Positions 8,501 through 15,668 of a stretch of DNA of 43,249 bases are shown one piece after another. Position numbers and translations under genes: made by a program. This stretch comes from Phycisphaerae bacterium (GTDB lineage Bacteria; Planctomycetota; Phycisphaerae; UBA1845). The number at the start of each line of letters is the position of its first letter. The first letter of the stretch is position 1. The notes under the pieces were generated by a model, which made no database searches, had not been told where the DNA came from, and was given only the letters and a program-made list of their open reading frames with translations. The DNA lies in contig JAUIEW010000010.1 of assembly GCA_030429365.1 (NCBI GenBank), positions 1 to 43,249 of the forward strand. Direction: 5' to 3'.

Positions 8501-10000
8501 ATCGATCTGTCTGAATACCGAGTCGCCCTCTACTCCAATGGCGGCCTTACTGAAAGCTCGTCGAGCCTTGCATACGGTGAGTTGACCGGATTGCTTCCAT
8601 CGGGGGCGTCCTTCGTCATCGCCAATTCCAACAGCGGGCCGGGTACTGATTTCCTTGGAATCTACGGCTTCGAAGCGAACGTTTACGATGCAGTGGCCAA
8701 CAGCAACGGAGACGATCTTTATCAACTGTTGAAAGACAATGGGGTAGGCGGTGACATCGTCATCGACGCCCACGGTGTCCTTGGGGTAGACGGTACTGGG
8801 GAAGCCTGGGAGTATCTCGACAGCTACGCATATTCGCTCCCGGGTCGAACGGCGAATGGTGGCGCGTTCAATCCGGCCAACTGGTTCCATGCGGGCGCTG
8901 ACGCGCTGGACGGCGCCGGGACGGCTGGCATTCTCGCAGTGACCACTCCAGGAACGCACACCTGCGCGAGTTCATTGATCACAAATGCTGATCCGGGCAA
9001 TTGCGACGCATTGGTCACTTTTGCGGCACCAACCGCGACCGACAACTGCGATCCGGCTCCGACGGTGGTTTGCGATCATCTCAGTGGCGAGGTTTTCCCG
9101 GTTGGAACGACCACCGTCACGTGCATGGCCACCGACGAATGTGGCAACACATCCACATGCGAGTTCGATATTGTGGTCAACCCACTCAACGACTTGGCGG
9201 TCACGGTCGAATTGCAGCCGAATATCGATACCGGACTCTCGCTTCCCGATACGCTGACGCGGTGCATCACGTTCGAGTTGTGGGAATGCGGTGGTCCAAG
9301 CTCGGTGACAGTGAGCGAAGAAATCGAATTCTCCATTACCAACAGCGGGCTTCCGGGCGATCCCAATATGGCGATTGGCTCTGCATTGATCGAAGTGCCG
9401 TGTGGGGCTTATTCCTGCATTACCGCCCGCGATCCGCTTCACACGCTTCGCCGCACCGATGAATCGTTCGGCATCATCGGCAGTCAATACGTCGCCGACT
9501 TTACCGGTGATGCGAATGCCGGTGGCGACTGGCTGGTTGGTGGAAATCTCAACGACGACTTCTTCATCGATATTCTCGACTTTGGCGCCTACTCGTTTGA
9601 GTTTGGAAACATCTATGGAAGTCCTTTCACGGGCGACACCGATTGTCTGACGCCGGCGCCCCATGCTGATATCAGCGGCGACGGCATCGTCGACAACTTC
9701 GACTTCTCGTTCATCCAAGGAAACTTCCTCGATACGCATGAAGCGAATTGTTGCGGAGATCCAGGTCGACAAGCAGCAGGCGACGACGGTCCAGTGACAG
9801 AGATCACCATTCGCGAGTTGCGCCGACGCGGTCTCGGACACTACGCCATCGGCGACCTCAACAACGACGGCCGCCTCAATTATGAAGACATTGAAGCGTT
9901 TGCCCAAGGTGTCCGACCCAAGCCCAAGAAAAGTTTGTCGCCAGACCACAAAGACGAACTGAGTCCCCAAAACGAGGAACAGGCCAGACCCGAACGCTAA
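5531..10000 (+). CDS. Giant secreted multidomain protein: cohesin-like, HYR-like, duplicated lamin-tail domains, triple EF-hand C-terminus
   Basis: 1489 residues. The frame is open from 5426, but ATG 5531 is chosen because it follows gaggt by 5 nt and begins a signal peptide (MTFFRGGKSTF, then a hydrophobic core, cleavage near VVMGQ). Approximate order: N-terminal domain 35-280; cohesin-like beta domain 282-420; HYR-like repeat 422-501 (TIECDEST, TATDN); then two copies of a GTQGTID/TATQGTID repeat plus lamin-tail domain (507-786 and 876-1146, each with IISEI/IISEV..PKFVELTNC), with an Ig/HYR-like unit 790-875 between them; a HYR-like repeat 1149-1218; and a C-terminal module 1220-1489 with three calcium-loop-like motifs (NLNDDFFIDILDF, DISGDGIVDNFDF, DLNNDGRLNYEDI). 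Numerous Cys pairs fit an exported protein. It is paralogous to the next gene. The role is unknown; a surface adhesion or matrix protein is plausible. Confidence 0.88.
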   Translation: MTFFRGGKSTFIALNLCAALFLAVQSSVVMGQPYSCSTVAGTEGGAALPAAFENNGLLVVHYNASATMATAGPANIAFVEIRDAQFAGSPALPDPQNYGMNVILPSPLTADGSNLPPALSTLDLATGGIGEPAFGGLPAQWTVDYYNGLNVPGSLVGARTHTVLFGSVCDATATFDPLNDGTNPPGVFDDKQLAKTLFKIDDGIYHSVNNPEVHVVNATVALTGTPIPGLQPVTPFLLGVSDLTEQGFSTDPGLLTGSNETFVNVWRVSDNAQNTLSSVVENILEFKLASGSDCVKPGETVTVELHQRNLTEPARGYQAFAAYDSAMMTNLTQTFTPSPYGRTLLNSVAGDDIDAAAGIDEDFQSPTAADALLATLTFTAGGTDGVTSVGFRVHSPPTRFSDVDGLELTPYLIDSPQIVIDGTDPVITFCPSDVTIECDESTDPSNTGEATATDNLDPNPSVTYSDSVVAGICPQEFVITRTWTATDCAGNESTCVQVITVDDSVAPTGTQGTIDSCYATALDAEAAAIAATTDLADNCTDVGSLLVSAVTAGTCDTTVTVTVADLCGNSTDFVYNTRIDSTPPALSCPASPPQGLIISEIMDGTWPAGLPKFVELTNCSSAPVDLSGYSLGNINNGSSTMGFDAVVLSGILASGDSFVVSYEAGDSPGHGTFFDVYGFDPDEFTQGPFINGNDALALFAGAALSGDPVDGSGAPVVDLYGVVGVDGIGEVWDYTDGFSFRKPYVVGGNGGVFSPLEWLFGGADSLVAANDADELALMLANTTPGVHVCSGGEVVVSTDPGTCEAEVTLTVSATDDCDGVLPVTYEADFGSGYVSISNPYTFPEGTWSVKASAVDTCNNTGSCEFSVTVLDDEPPTATQGTIDDCYETSAEAESAAIAATTDLADNCTTSNFVVTASTVGDCNAIVTVSVADEAGNVTTFDYFTTVDGTPPAIACPAFSVGGFIISEVVDGTLSGGIPKFVELTNCTPNTIDLSEYRVALYSNGGLTESSSSLAYGELTGLLPSGASFVIANSNSGPGTDFLGIYGFEANVYDAVANSNGDDLYQLLKDNGVGGDIVIDAHGVLGVDGTGEAWEYLDSYAYSLPGRTANGGAFNPANWFHAGADALDGAGTAGILAVTTPGTHTCASSLITNADPGNCDALVTFAAPTATDNCDPAPTVVCDHLSGEVFPVGTTTVTCMATDECGNTSTCEFDIVVNPLNDLAVTVELQPNIDTGLSLPDTLTRCITFELWECGGPSSVTVSEEIEFSITNSGLPGDPNMAIGSALIEVPCGAYSCITARDPLHTLRRTDESFGIIGSQYVADFTGDANAGGDWLVGGNLNDDFFIDILDFGAYSFEFGNIYGSPFTGDTDCLTPAPHADISGDGIVDNFDFSFIQGNFLDTHEANCCGDPGRQAAGDDGPVTEITIRELRRRGLGHYAIGDLNNDGRLNYEDIEAFAQGVRPKPKKSLSPDHKDELSPQNEEQARPER

Positions 10001-10105
10001 TCGCGAATGACAGTCTCGAATCCTCTGCAATGAGAATTGACTTGAGGATAGGAAAACACAGTGGGCCAGAAGCTAGACGCTGAGGCCGAAAAACGGAGGA
10101 AGCAA

Positions 10106-13100
10106 ATGCTCTTTAGAATAAACAACATGGTAATTGCCAGTGTATTGGCGACTTTTCTAGTCGGCGGCACTGCATTGGCAGGGAATAGACCGGCGGGCGT
10201 CATTCCATTTGAAGGGCGTCCCGATGCCATCGACACGTCTCATGCCTCAATTGCATCAGGGCTGCGAGGTGTCGGGCCAGGAATCCAGGCGGGCGCCGAC
10301 CATATCGCGTCGCAACAATGCCCCGTCGGGGGGTTCTGTTGGCCGCACGGGAACGCATGCTGTCCCACGGCGCCAACCAATATCACCGGGCCTATCGGGC
10401 TAGGCTTGTTGCACGCACACACGATTACTTCGGACCCAGCGCACCTGGCGGCTGCAACACTAGGTGGGGATTACGATCTCACGGTCCAGTATCCAAACAC
10501 AGAGTTTCGTCTGGGCGCGTTTACAGCGTATTTTCTATGGAAGCTTACGGCTGCAACTGGCGACACCCAGTATCAGGATCATGCCGCAACAGCTTTCTAT
10601 GATGAGCTTGCGGCTGGCACGTACGGGCCAAGCGACTATGACACGCTCGGTTGGATTGGTGCGGTCGAAGCATCTCGTACAGGCACTTGGGTCAATCTTC
10701 GTCCGTGGGAATTCCACAATCAGATTCCCGCAGCGGATGTCCTGGGCAATGCGGGACAGAGTGCGGCGTTTGAAGCCGCGTGCCTGGCAGGACTGAACAC
10801 GCTGGATAACACCGACCCGTCATCTGTCTACTCCGATCTCATCGGCGTGGCCGGAGGGGTTCGTGGTCTTTCCTTTGCTGGCACCACCGCATTCCCTGCG
10901 ATCGTTGCCCCCAACCACGCAGGAGTCAATGGCCTTTCCACGTTACAGGCGCTGGCCGACTATTTGGCAAGCCAGCAGAACGCAGATGGATCTTGGAACT
11001 GGCATTCGGATCTTTCGACCCTCGGAGGTGCGACTGAAACCGACAAAGATACGCAAACGACGGCATACGCCATTTTGGCGTTGCTGGAGGCAGACGCACA
11101 TGTGGCCTCGGACTACTCGTCGAACATCGAAAGCGGTCGCGCTTGGTTGCGCACCATGCAATTGCTCGACGGCGGGTTCATGAGTTATCCCGGTGGAAGT
11201 GAAAACACGGAAGTCGAAGCCGAGGCCTTGAATGCACTTGCTCCAGATTCATGCACACAAGACAGACTGGAATTCCAATTGGCAAGTGGATCCGAATGCG
11301 TGCAGCCCACCGAAACGGTCGAAGTCGAACTCCACCAGCTCAATTTGTCCGGTCCTGTTCGTGGATACCAGGCATTCGCTCAGTTTGATAGTTCGGTAAT
11401 GACGCATGTTTCCAATGTGTTCACGAGTTCGCCATACGCTTTCATCCTGGAAGACTCTGTGAGCGGAGATGAGTTGAACCTCGCAGCCGGCATCGACGAC
11501 AACACGCAATCGACGACGTCCGCGGATGCACTGCTTGCGACCATCTCATTTACTGCCGGCGCGGTTGAAGGTCCGACAACCGTCAGTTTTCGGGCGACCT
11601 CGATCCCAACGCCGCCGTCAAGATTCTCAGATCCGTTTGGAGGCGAGGTCACGCCATGTCTCGTTCAGTCGCCCACCATCGTCGTCGATGGAACGGCACC
11701 GGTTCTGACTTGCCCAGTTGATTTGACGATCGAGTGCGACGAATCGACCGATCCATCGAACACGGGATCGGCGACAGCGACCGACAATCTTGATCCAAGC
11801 CCCTTTGTCGACTACAGCGACGTCATTACACCAACGGGCTGCGATGAAGAATGGACGATCACGCGTACATGGACGGCAATCGACTGTGCCGGTAATGAGT
11901 CGATGTGCGTACAAACGATTACCGTCGAAGACTCAACGGCTCCGGTCGTGACCTGTCCGGCTGACACGACAATCGAATGTGATGCGTCGACTGCCCCCAA
12001 CGATCTGAACATTGGTCTTGAGTTCCCGTTTGATGCGAATCCGACTCTTGGTGCGTCGCAGGCACCGGGTGTCTGGTATACGGATCGATATGCTCCATTT
12101 GGATTCGCTTCTGTTTTCTTCGATGGCGACAACAGACTCAGACATTCCATTGATGCAAGCGACTGTTCGCCATGTCGGGGCGGCCAAAGCAGCAGCTTCT
12201 ACGATACGCAGGGACGCAAATACGACCTCCCAGCCGACACGACTCGAATGAGCATCGATCTGTACATCCCGGCTGACTGGGCAACGACCGAAAGGCGAAT
12301 GGCCGGCTTCTGGGGAACAGCTGTTGATTCGGGCGATGTGATTTCAGGATTCCCGATTATCGAATTCACGAGCACGACTGATGACAGTGGCGTACCGCGC
12401 TTCCGTGGCTGGACCAGCGAAGGATCAGGCGGTTGGATTGATATGGGGCTGCCCACGGGATTTGTGTATGACGCATGGTACACGCTTGAGATCGAGTTGG
12501 TGGGCGCGTCCTGGGTATTCAGAGTCGGCGATCTGGAATTGCTTACGCCGGGATTGGGAAGTGTCCGCATTGATAACCTCATCCTTCAAGGACACAACAA
12601 CACCGCAGGTGTTACCTACGACATCCATTGGGACAACTACTTGGCGGCTGGCAGCGTTCAGGCAACCGACAATTGCGATCCGGCTCCGTCAATCTCGTTC
12701 AGTGATTCGTCAGTGGCCGGTGCATGTCCGCAGGAATCGACGATTACCCGCACGTGGACGGCGACCGATTGCGCCGGGAATTCGAGCAGTTGCGATCAAA
12801 CGATTGAACTGGTTGATACAACAGCGCCAGTGATCGGCGCCTGCCCGGCTGACATTGAGGTAAATGCGGATGCTGGTGATTGCGACGCGGTCGTAACCTT
12901 CACACCGCCAACGGCGACCGACAATTGCGATGGTGCGCCGACGGTGGTTTGCGATTGGCCGAGTGGGTCGACATTCCCATCGGGAACCACGTTGGTCACT
13001 TGCACGGCCACGGATGGGTGCAACAACTCGTCTGCCTGCGACTTCAACGTGACGGTCAATGCGTTTAACGATTTGACGGTTGACGTTGAGCTTGACCCAG

Positions 13101-13822
13101 CAGTTTCGATGCCGGCATCCGTGACGCGGTGCATCACGTTTGAATTGTGGGAATGCCCGGGTGGAGCGCCGGCAGCGACGGTAACCGCTGACATGCTGTT
13201 CCTCAACGGCCTTGCTTCCGACACGATCGATATTCCGTGCGGAAACTACACCTGCATCACGGCCCGCGATGAGTTGCACACGCTGCGACGGACCGACCTC
13301 GATGACTTTGGCATTTCAGGTACCGAGTATGTGGCCGACTTCACTGCAAGTGGCGCAACCGATGACGATTCGCTCATCGGCGGAAACCTGAATGACGATT
13401 TCTTCATCGATATTCTGGACTTCGGTACGTTCTCGGCTCAGTGGGCGACAACGCCTTCACCTGACACGCCGTGTCCGGTTGGCGGTGCCCATGCAGACAT
13501 CAACAGTGATGCGAATGTTGACAACCTCGACTTCTCGTTCATTCAAAACAACTTCCTCGAGACCCATGAGGCGAATTGCTGCGGCGCGCTTAACCGTGAG
13601 GCTGGCGGATCTGAAGGTCCGGTGACCGATATTTCGATCGCCGAACTTCGACGGCGTGGATTGGGGCATCTCGCGGTGAGTGACTTGAACCATGACGGCC
13701 GGTTGAACATGGACGATGTGATCGAGTTTGCGAACGGGGCGCGGCCTCAGAAGCTCAAGCCGGATCATGCGCAACCCCAGAATGCCCAGCTTCAAAGTGG
13801 CATTCGGCGTCCTGGTCGGTAG
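10106..13822 (+). CDS. Giant secreted protein: terpene-cyclase-fold repeat domain, cohesin-like, HYR-like repeats, inserted LamG-like domain, triple EF-hand C-terminus
   Basis: 1238 residues. ATG 10106 is preferred over GTG 10061 because ggagg precedes it by 6 nt and a signal peptide follows (MLFRINNMVIASVLATFL, cleavage near TALAG). Residues about 42-378 look like an alpha/alpha barrel of the prenyltransferase/squalene-cyclase or pectate-lyase-like type (ASQQNADGSWNWH, TQTTAYAILALLEA, GRAWLRTMQLLDGGF). A cohesin-like domain follows at 383-528, then HYR-like repeats from 530. One repeat is interrupted at about 632-851 by a concanavalin-like/LamG-like domain. Residues 987-1238 closely match the C-terminus of the preceding gene, including the loops NLNDDFFIDILDF, DINSDANVDNLDF and DLNHDGRLNMDDV. 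It starts 105 bp after the previous gene in the same direction, so co-transcription is possible. Enzymatic activity of the barrel is not shown. Confidence 0.88.
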   Translation: MLFRINNMVIASVLATFLVGGTALAGNRPAGVIPFEGRPDAIDTSHASIASGLRGVGPGIQAGADHIASQQCPVGGFCWPHGNACCPTAPTNITGPIGLGLLHAHTITSDPAHLAAATLGGDYDLTVQYPNTEFRLGAFTAYFLWKLTAATGDTQYQDHAATAFYDELAAGTYGPSDYDTLGWIGAVEASRTGTWVNLRPWEFHNQIPAADVLGNAGQSAAFEAACLAGLNTLDNTDPSSVYSDLIGVAGGVRGLSFAGTTAFPAIVAPNHAGVNGLSTLQALADYLASQQNADGSWNWHSDLSTLGGATETDKDTQTTAYAILALLEADAHVASDYSSNIESGRAWLRTMQLLDGGFMSYPGGSENTEVEAEALNALAPDSCTQDRLEFQLASGSECVQPTETVEVELHQLNLSGPVRGYQAFAQFDSSVMTHVSNVFTSSPYAFILEDSVSGDELNLAAGIDDNTQSTTSADALLATISFTAGAVEGPTTVSFRATSIPTPPSRFSDPFGGEVTPCLVQSPTIVVDGTAPVLTCPVDLTIECDESTDPSNTGSATATDNLDPSPFVDYSDVITPTGCDEEWTITRTWTAIDCAGNESMCVQTITVEDSTAPVVTCPADTTIECDASTAPNDLNIGLEFPFDANPTLGASQAPGVWYTDRYAPFGFASVFFDGDNRLRHSIDASDCSPCRGGQSSSFYDTQGRKYDLPADTTRMSIDLYIPADWATTERRMAGFWGTAVDSGDVISGFPIIEFTSTTDDSGVPRFRGWTSEGSGGWIDMGLPTGFVYDAWYTLEIELVGASWVFRVGDLELLTPGLGSVRIDNLILQGHNNTAGVTYDIHWDNYLAAGSVQATDNCDPAPSISFSDSSVAGACPQESTITRTWTATDCAGNSSSCDQTIELVDTTAPVIGACPADIEVNADAGDCDAVVTFTPPTATDNCDGAPTVVCDWPSGSTFPSGTTLVTCTATDGCNNSSACDFNVTVNAFNDLTVDVELDPAVSMPASVTRCITFELWECPGGAPAATVTADMLFLNGLASDTIDIPCGNYTCITARDELHTLRRTDLDDFGISGTEYVADFTASGATDDDSLIGGNLNDDFFIDILDFGTFSAQWATTPSPDTPCPVGGAHADINSDANVDNLDFSFIQNNFLETHEANCCGALNREAGGSEGPVTDISIAELRRRGLGHLAVSDLNHDGRLNMDDVIEFANGARPQKLKPDHAQPQNAQLQSGIRRPGR

Positions 13823-13876
13823 TGGGCTGAGCCTAAGGGCGAGTTAGATCCTCGTTTCCTTACCACGAGCTAGGGG

Positions 13877-13910
13877 GGCGTGCGACCTGATTAACGCAGC
13901 GTCGCACGCC
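13877..13910 (+). terminator. Long GC-rich hairpin after the second giant gene (terminator-like, no T tract)
   Basis: The arms ggcgtgcgac (13877-13886) and gtcgcacgcc (13901-13910) pair perfectly over 10 bp with a 14-nt loop, and further G/C pairs are possible outside with a one-base bulge. No run of T follows, so this may be a factor-dependent or weak terminator, or an RNA processing or stability element. It lies 54 bp after the stop at 13822 and before the PEP-CTERM gene. Confidence 0.45.
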
Positions 13911-14047
13911 GCCCTGTAGCCGTTAAGGAGTATTTTGGCAGTCCGAAATCAGACAATGTTTCACGGAAACTGGCCTATGTTCTTATAAATCGACGAAGGT
14001 CGGACAATCGACTGGGGGAGAGTGGGAGACTCGAAAGGAGCCATCAT

Positions 14048-14662
14048 ATGGTGAGTAAGAAACCTCAGTTAACGATTGTTGTCATTGCAGGTTTGCTCGG
14101 TTTGTCGGTCGCAGATGCGAACGGCGGTCCGATCAGCTTGGAGTGGCGTCCCGCAGTTCAAAGTGTTGTTGTTGGGGACACGATCAACATCGGCCTCTAC
14201 GCGGTCTCTGACGATAGCGTGGACGATGAAATCTCGGTGATGGATGTCATTCTTGAATGGGACCCCTCGTTCATGAGCCTTCAAGGGCTCGATAACAATG
14301 GCCCATACAATTGGCTTTCGTCATCGTTTCCAGCCACGGCGATCGGTGGGTTAAACCCGGATCATTCCGATGGTGACGCGACCTATACGGCTCGGAGCCA
14401 ATTCCTACCTCCGTCGGCAATTGCAACGCCGGGTGGACTGTTGGTGACGACGGTTCAGTTTCTCGCGCTGGCAGAAACACCGGGAACGATGCTTTCTATT
14501 CCCGAATCAAAGGGCTTGGCTGAGACTACAGTGATTGGCGACATCCCAGGATTCGACGTTCACAGCTCGCTGGGAAGCGCGATGGTGACGATTACTCCGG
14601 AACCGGCATCGTTCATGTTGCTGATTGCGGGAGCAACGATGGTGATTCGTCGCAGAGCCTAG
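14048..14662 (+). CDS. Exported cohesin-like domain protein with PEP-CTERM sorting signal
   Basis: 204 residues. ATG 14048 follows aggag by 7 nt. There is a signal peptide (MVSKKPQLTIVVIAGLLGL, cleavage around ADANG). Residues about 28-178 are a beta-rich domain of cohesin/CBM-like character (VVVGDTINIGLYAVS, SVMDVILEWDPSFMSLQG, TVQFLALAETPG). The C-terminus is a textbook PEP-CTERM tail: TPEPASFMLLIAG, a hydrophobic stretch, then MVIRRRA. PEP-CTERM proteins are known substrates of exosortase-type sorting to the cell surface; no exosortase is in the window. The next gene encodes a close paralogue of the same domain with a different C-terminal tag. Confidence 0.93.
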   Translation: MVSKKPQLTIVVIAGLLGLSVADANGGPISLEWRPAVQSVVVGDTINIGLYAVSDDSVDDEISVMDVILEWDPSFMSLQGLDNNGPYNWLSSSFPATAIGGLNPDHSDGDATYTARSQFLPPSAIATPGGLLVTTVQFLALAETPGTMLSIPESKGLAETTVIGDIPGFDVHSSLGSAMVTITPEPASFMLLIAGATMVIRRRA

Positions 14663-14833
14663 GTGGACCGACGCCCGTACGCTTGCGGGTTCGATATTTT
14701 GGTTGGTGATCTTGCCATGCGCTCTCGGTTGATAAAGCCGAGTTGCGTGCGGAGATGTTGTGTTGCTCTTCAGGTGACTCGAGATGTCACTTTTGGAATG
14801 CGGAATCAGAGCTGCGGAGTGGGGCGGGATAGA

Positions 14834-15574
14834 ATGAATGGGCACAAGTTTGTTGTTACTGTTGTTTTCGCGACTACGGCATTGCTCGGCAGCAAGTGCG
14901 TTGCGGGCACTGTCGATCTTGAATTTCGACCTTCCTTTCAAGTGGTGGCCCCAGGCGAGACCGTAAACGTTGGTCTTTATGCCGTCTCAGCTGACGAGAC
15001 CGATGATGTGATTTCGGTCATGGACGTGGTTTTGACATGGGACCCCGCAATCCTGAGTCTCCAGGGTGTGGTCAACAATGGCCCCTATGACTGGTTGTCT
15101 TCAGGCTTCCCTTTTAATGCGATTGGCGGACTCAATGTTGATCTGGATGATGGTGACGCCACGTACACTGCGCGAAGCCGGTTCGCGCCTCAACCGTCCG
15201 CAATGGCAACGTCCAACGGACTTCTTGTGGCCACGATTCAGTTCGTTGCAGTCGCAGAGTCTTCGCCAACAACATTAAACATCGTCGAATCAATAGGGAT
15301 CGCGACCACAAAAGTTGTCAGCGACATTCCGGGCTTTGATGTTCATGGGCAATTGAATGGTGCGACGTTTGTTGTGCAGTCCTGCGTTGATTCCGATCCT
15401 GATGATGACGGTGACATCGATCTCGTGGATTATGCCGCGTTTCAACAATGCTTCGGCGTGAGTTCGACGGATCAGTTTGCCATCGATTGTTTGTGTTCGT
15501 TTGATTCGGATAACGACGGCGACATCGACCTTTCCGATTATGATTCATTCGCCGTGGGGATCACTGGCCCTTGA
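14834..15574 (+). CDS. Exported cohesin-like domain protein with dockerin-like double EF-hand C-terminus
   Basis: 246 residues. The frame is open from 14663, but ATG 14834 starts a good signal peptide (MNGHKFVVTVVFATTALLG, cleavage near KCVAG), with a purine-rich ggagtggggcggga stretch upstream. The mature domain matches the preceding PEP-CTERM protein almost motif for motif: PGETVNVGLYAVSADE, SVMDVVLTWDPAILSLQG, NNGPYDWLSSGFP, DGDATYTARS, SDIPGFDVHG. Instead of PEP-CTERM it ends with two calcium-loop motifs (DPDDDGDIDLVDYAAF and DSDNDGDIDLSDYDSF) separated by a Cys-containing linker. This is the dockerin-like tail typical of planctomycete secreted proteins. The pair looks like a tandem duplication followed by exchange of the C-terminal tag. 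Confidence 0.92.
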   Translation: MNGHKFVVTVVFATTALLGSKCVAGTVDLEFRPSFQVVAPGETVNVGLYAVSADETDDVISVMDVVLTWDPAILSLQGVVNNGPYDWLSSGFPFNAIGGLNVDLDDGDATYTARSRFAPQPSAMATSNGLLVATIQFVAVAESSPTTLNIVESIGIATTKVVSDIPGFDVHGQLNGATFVVQSCVDSDPDDDGDIDLVDYAAFQQCFGVSSTDQFAIDCLCSFDSDNDGDIDLSDYDSFAVGITGP

Positions 15575-15668
15575 CCGGATCCGCGACCAGTCTATTCCAC
15601 ACGTATCGCAAGAATCCTCAGTGTTAGTATTTCCAAGCCTGCACCAGCCCGTGAATAGGGCACGTGGT

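Noticed and set aside
8972-10030. 352-codon minus-strand frame
   Set aside because: It lies entirely antisense to the C-terminal module of the 5531 gene, whose domains are clear; a shadow of codon bias.
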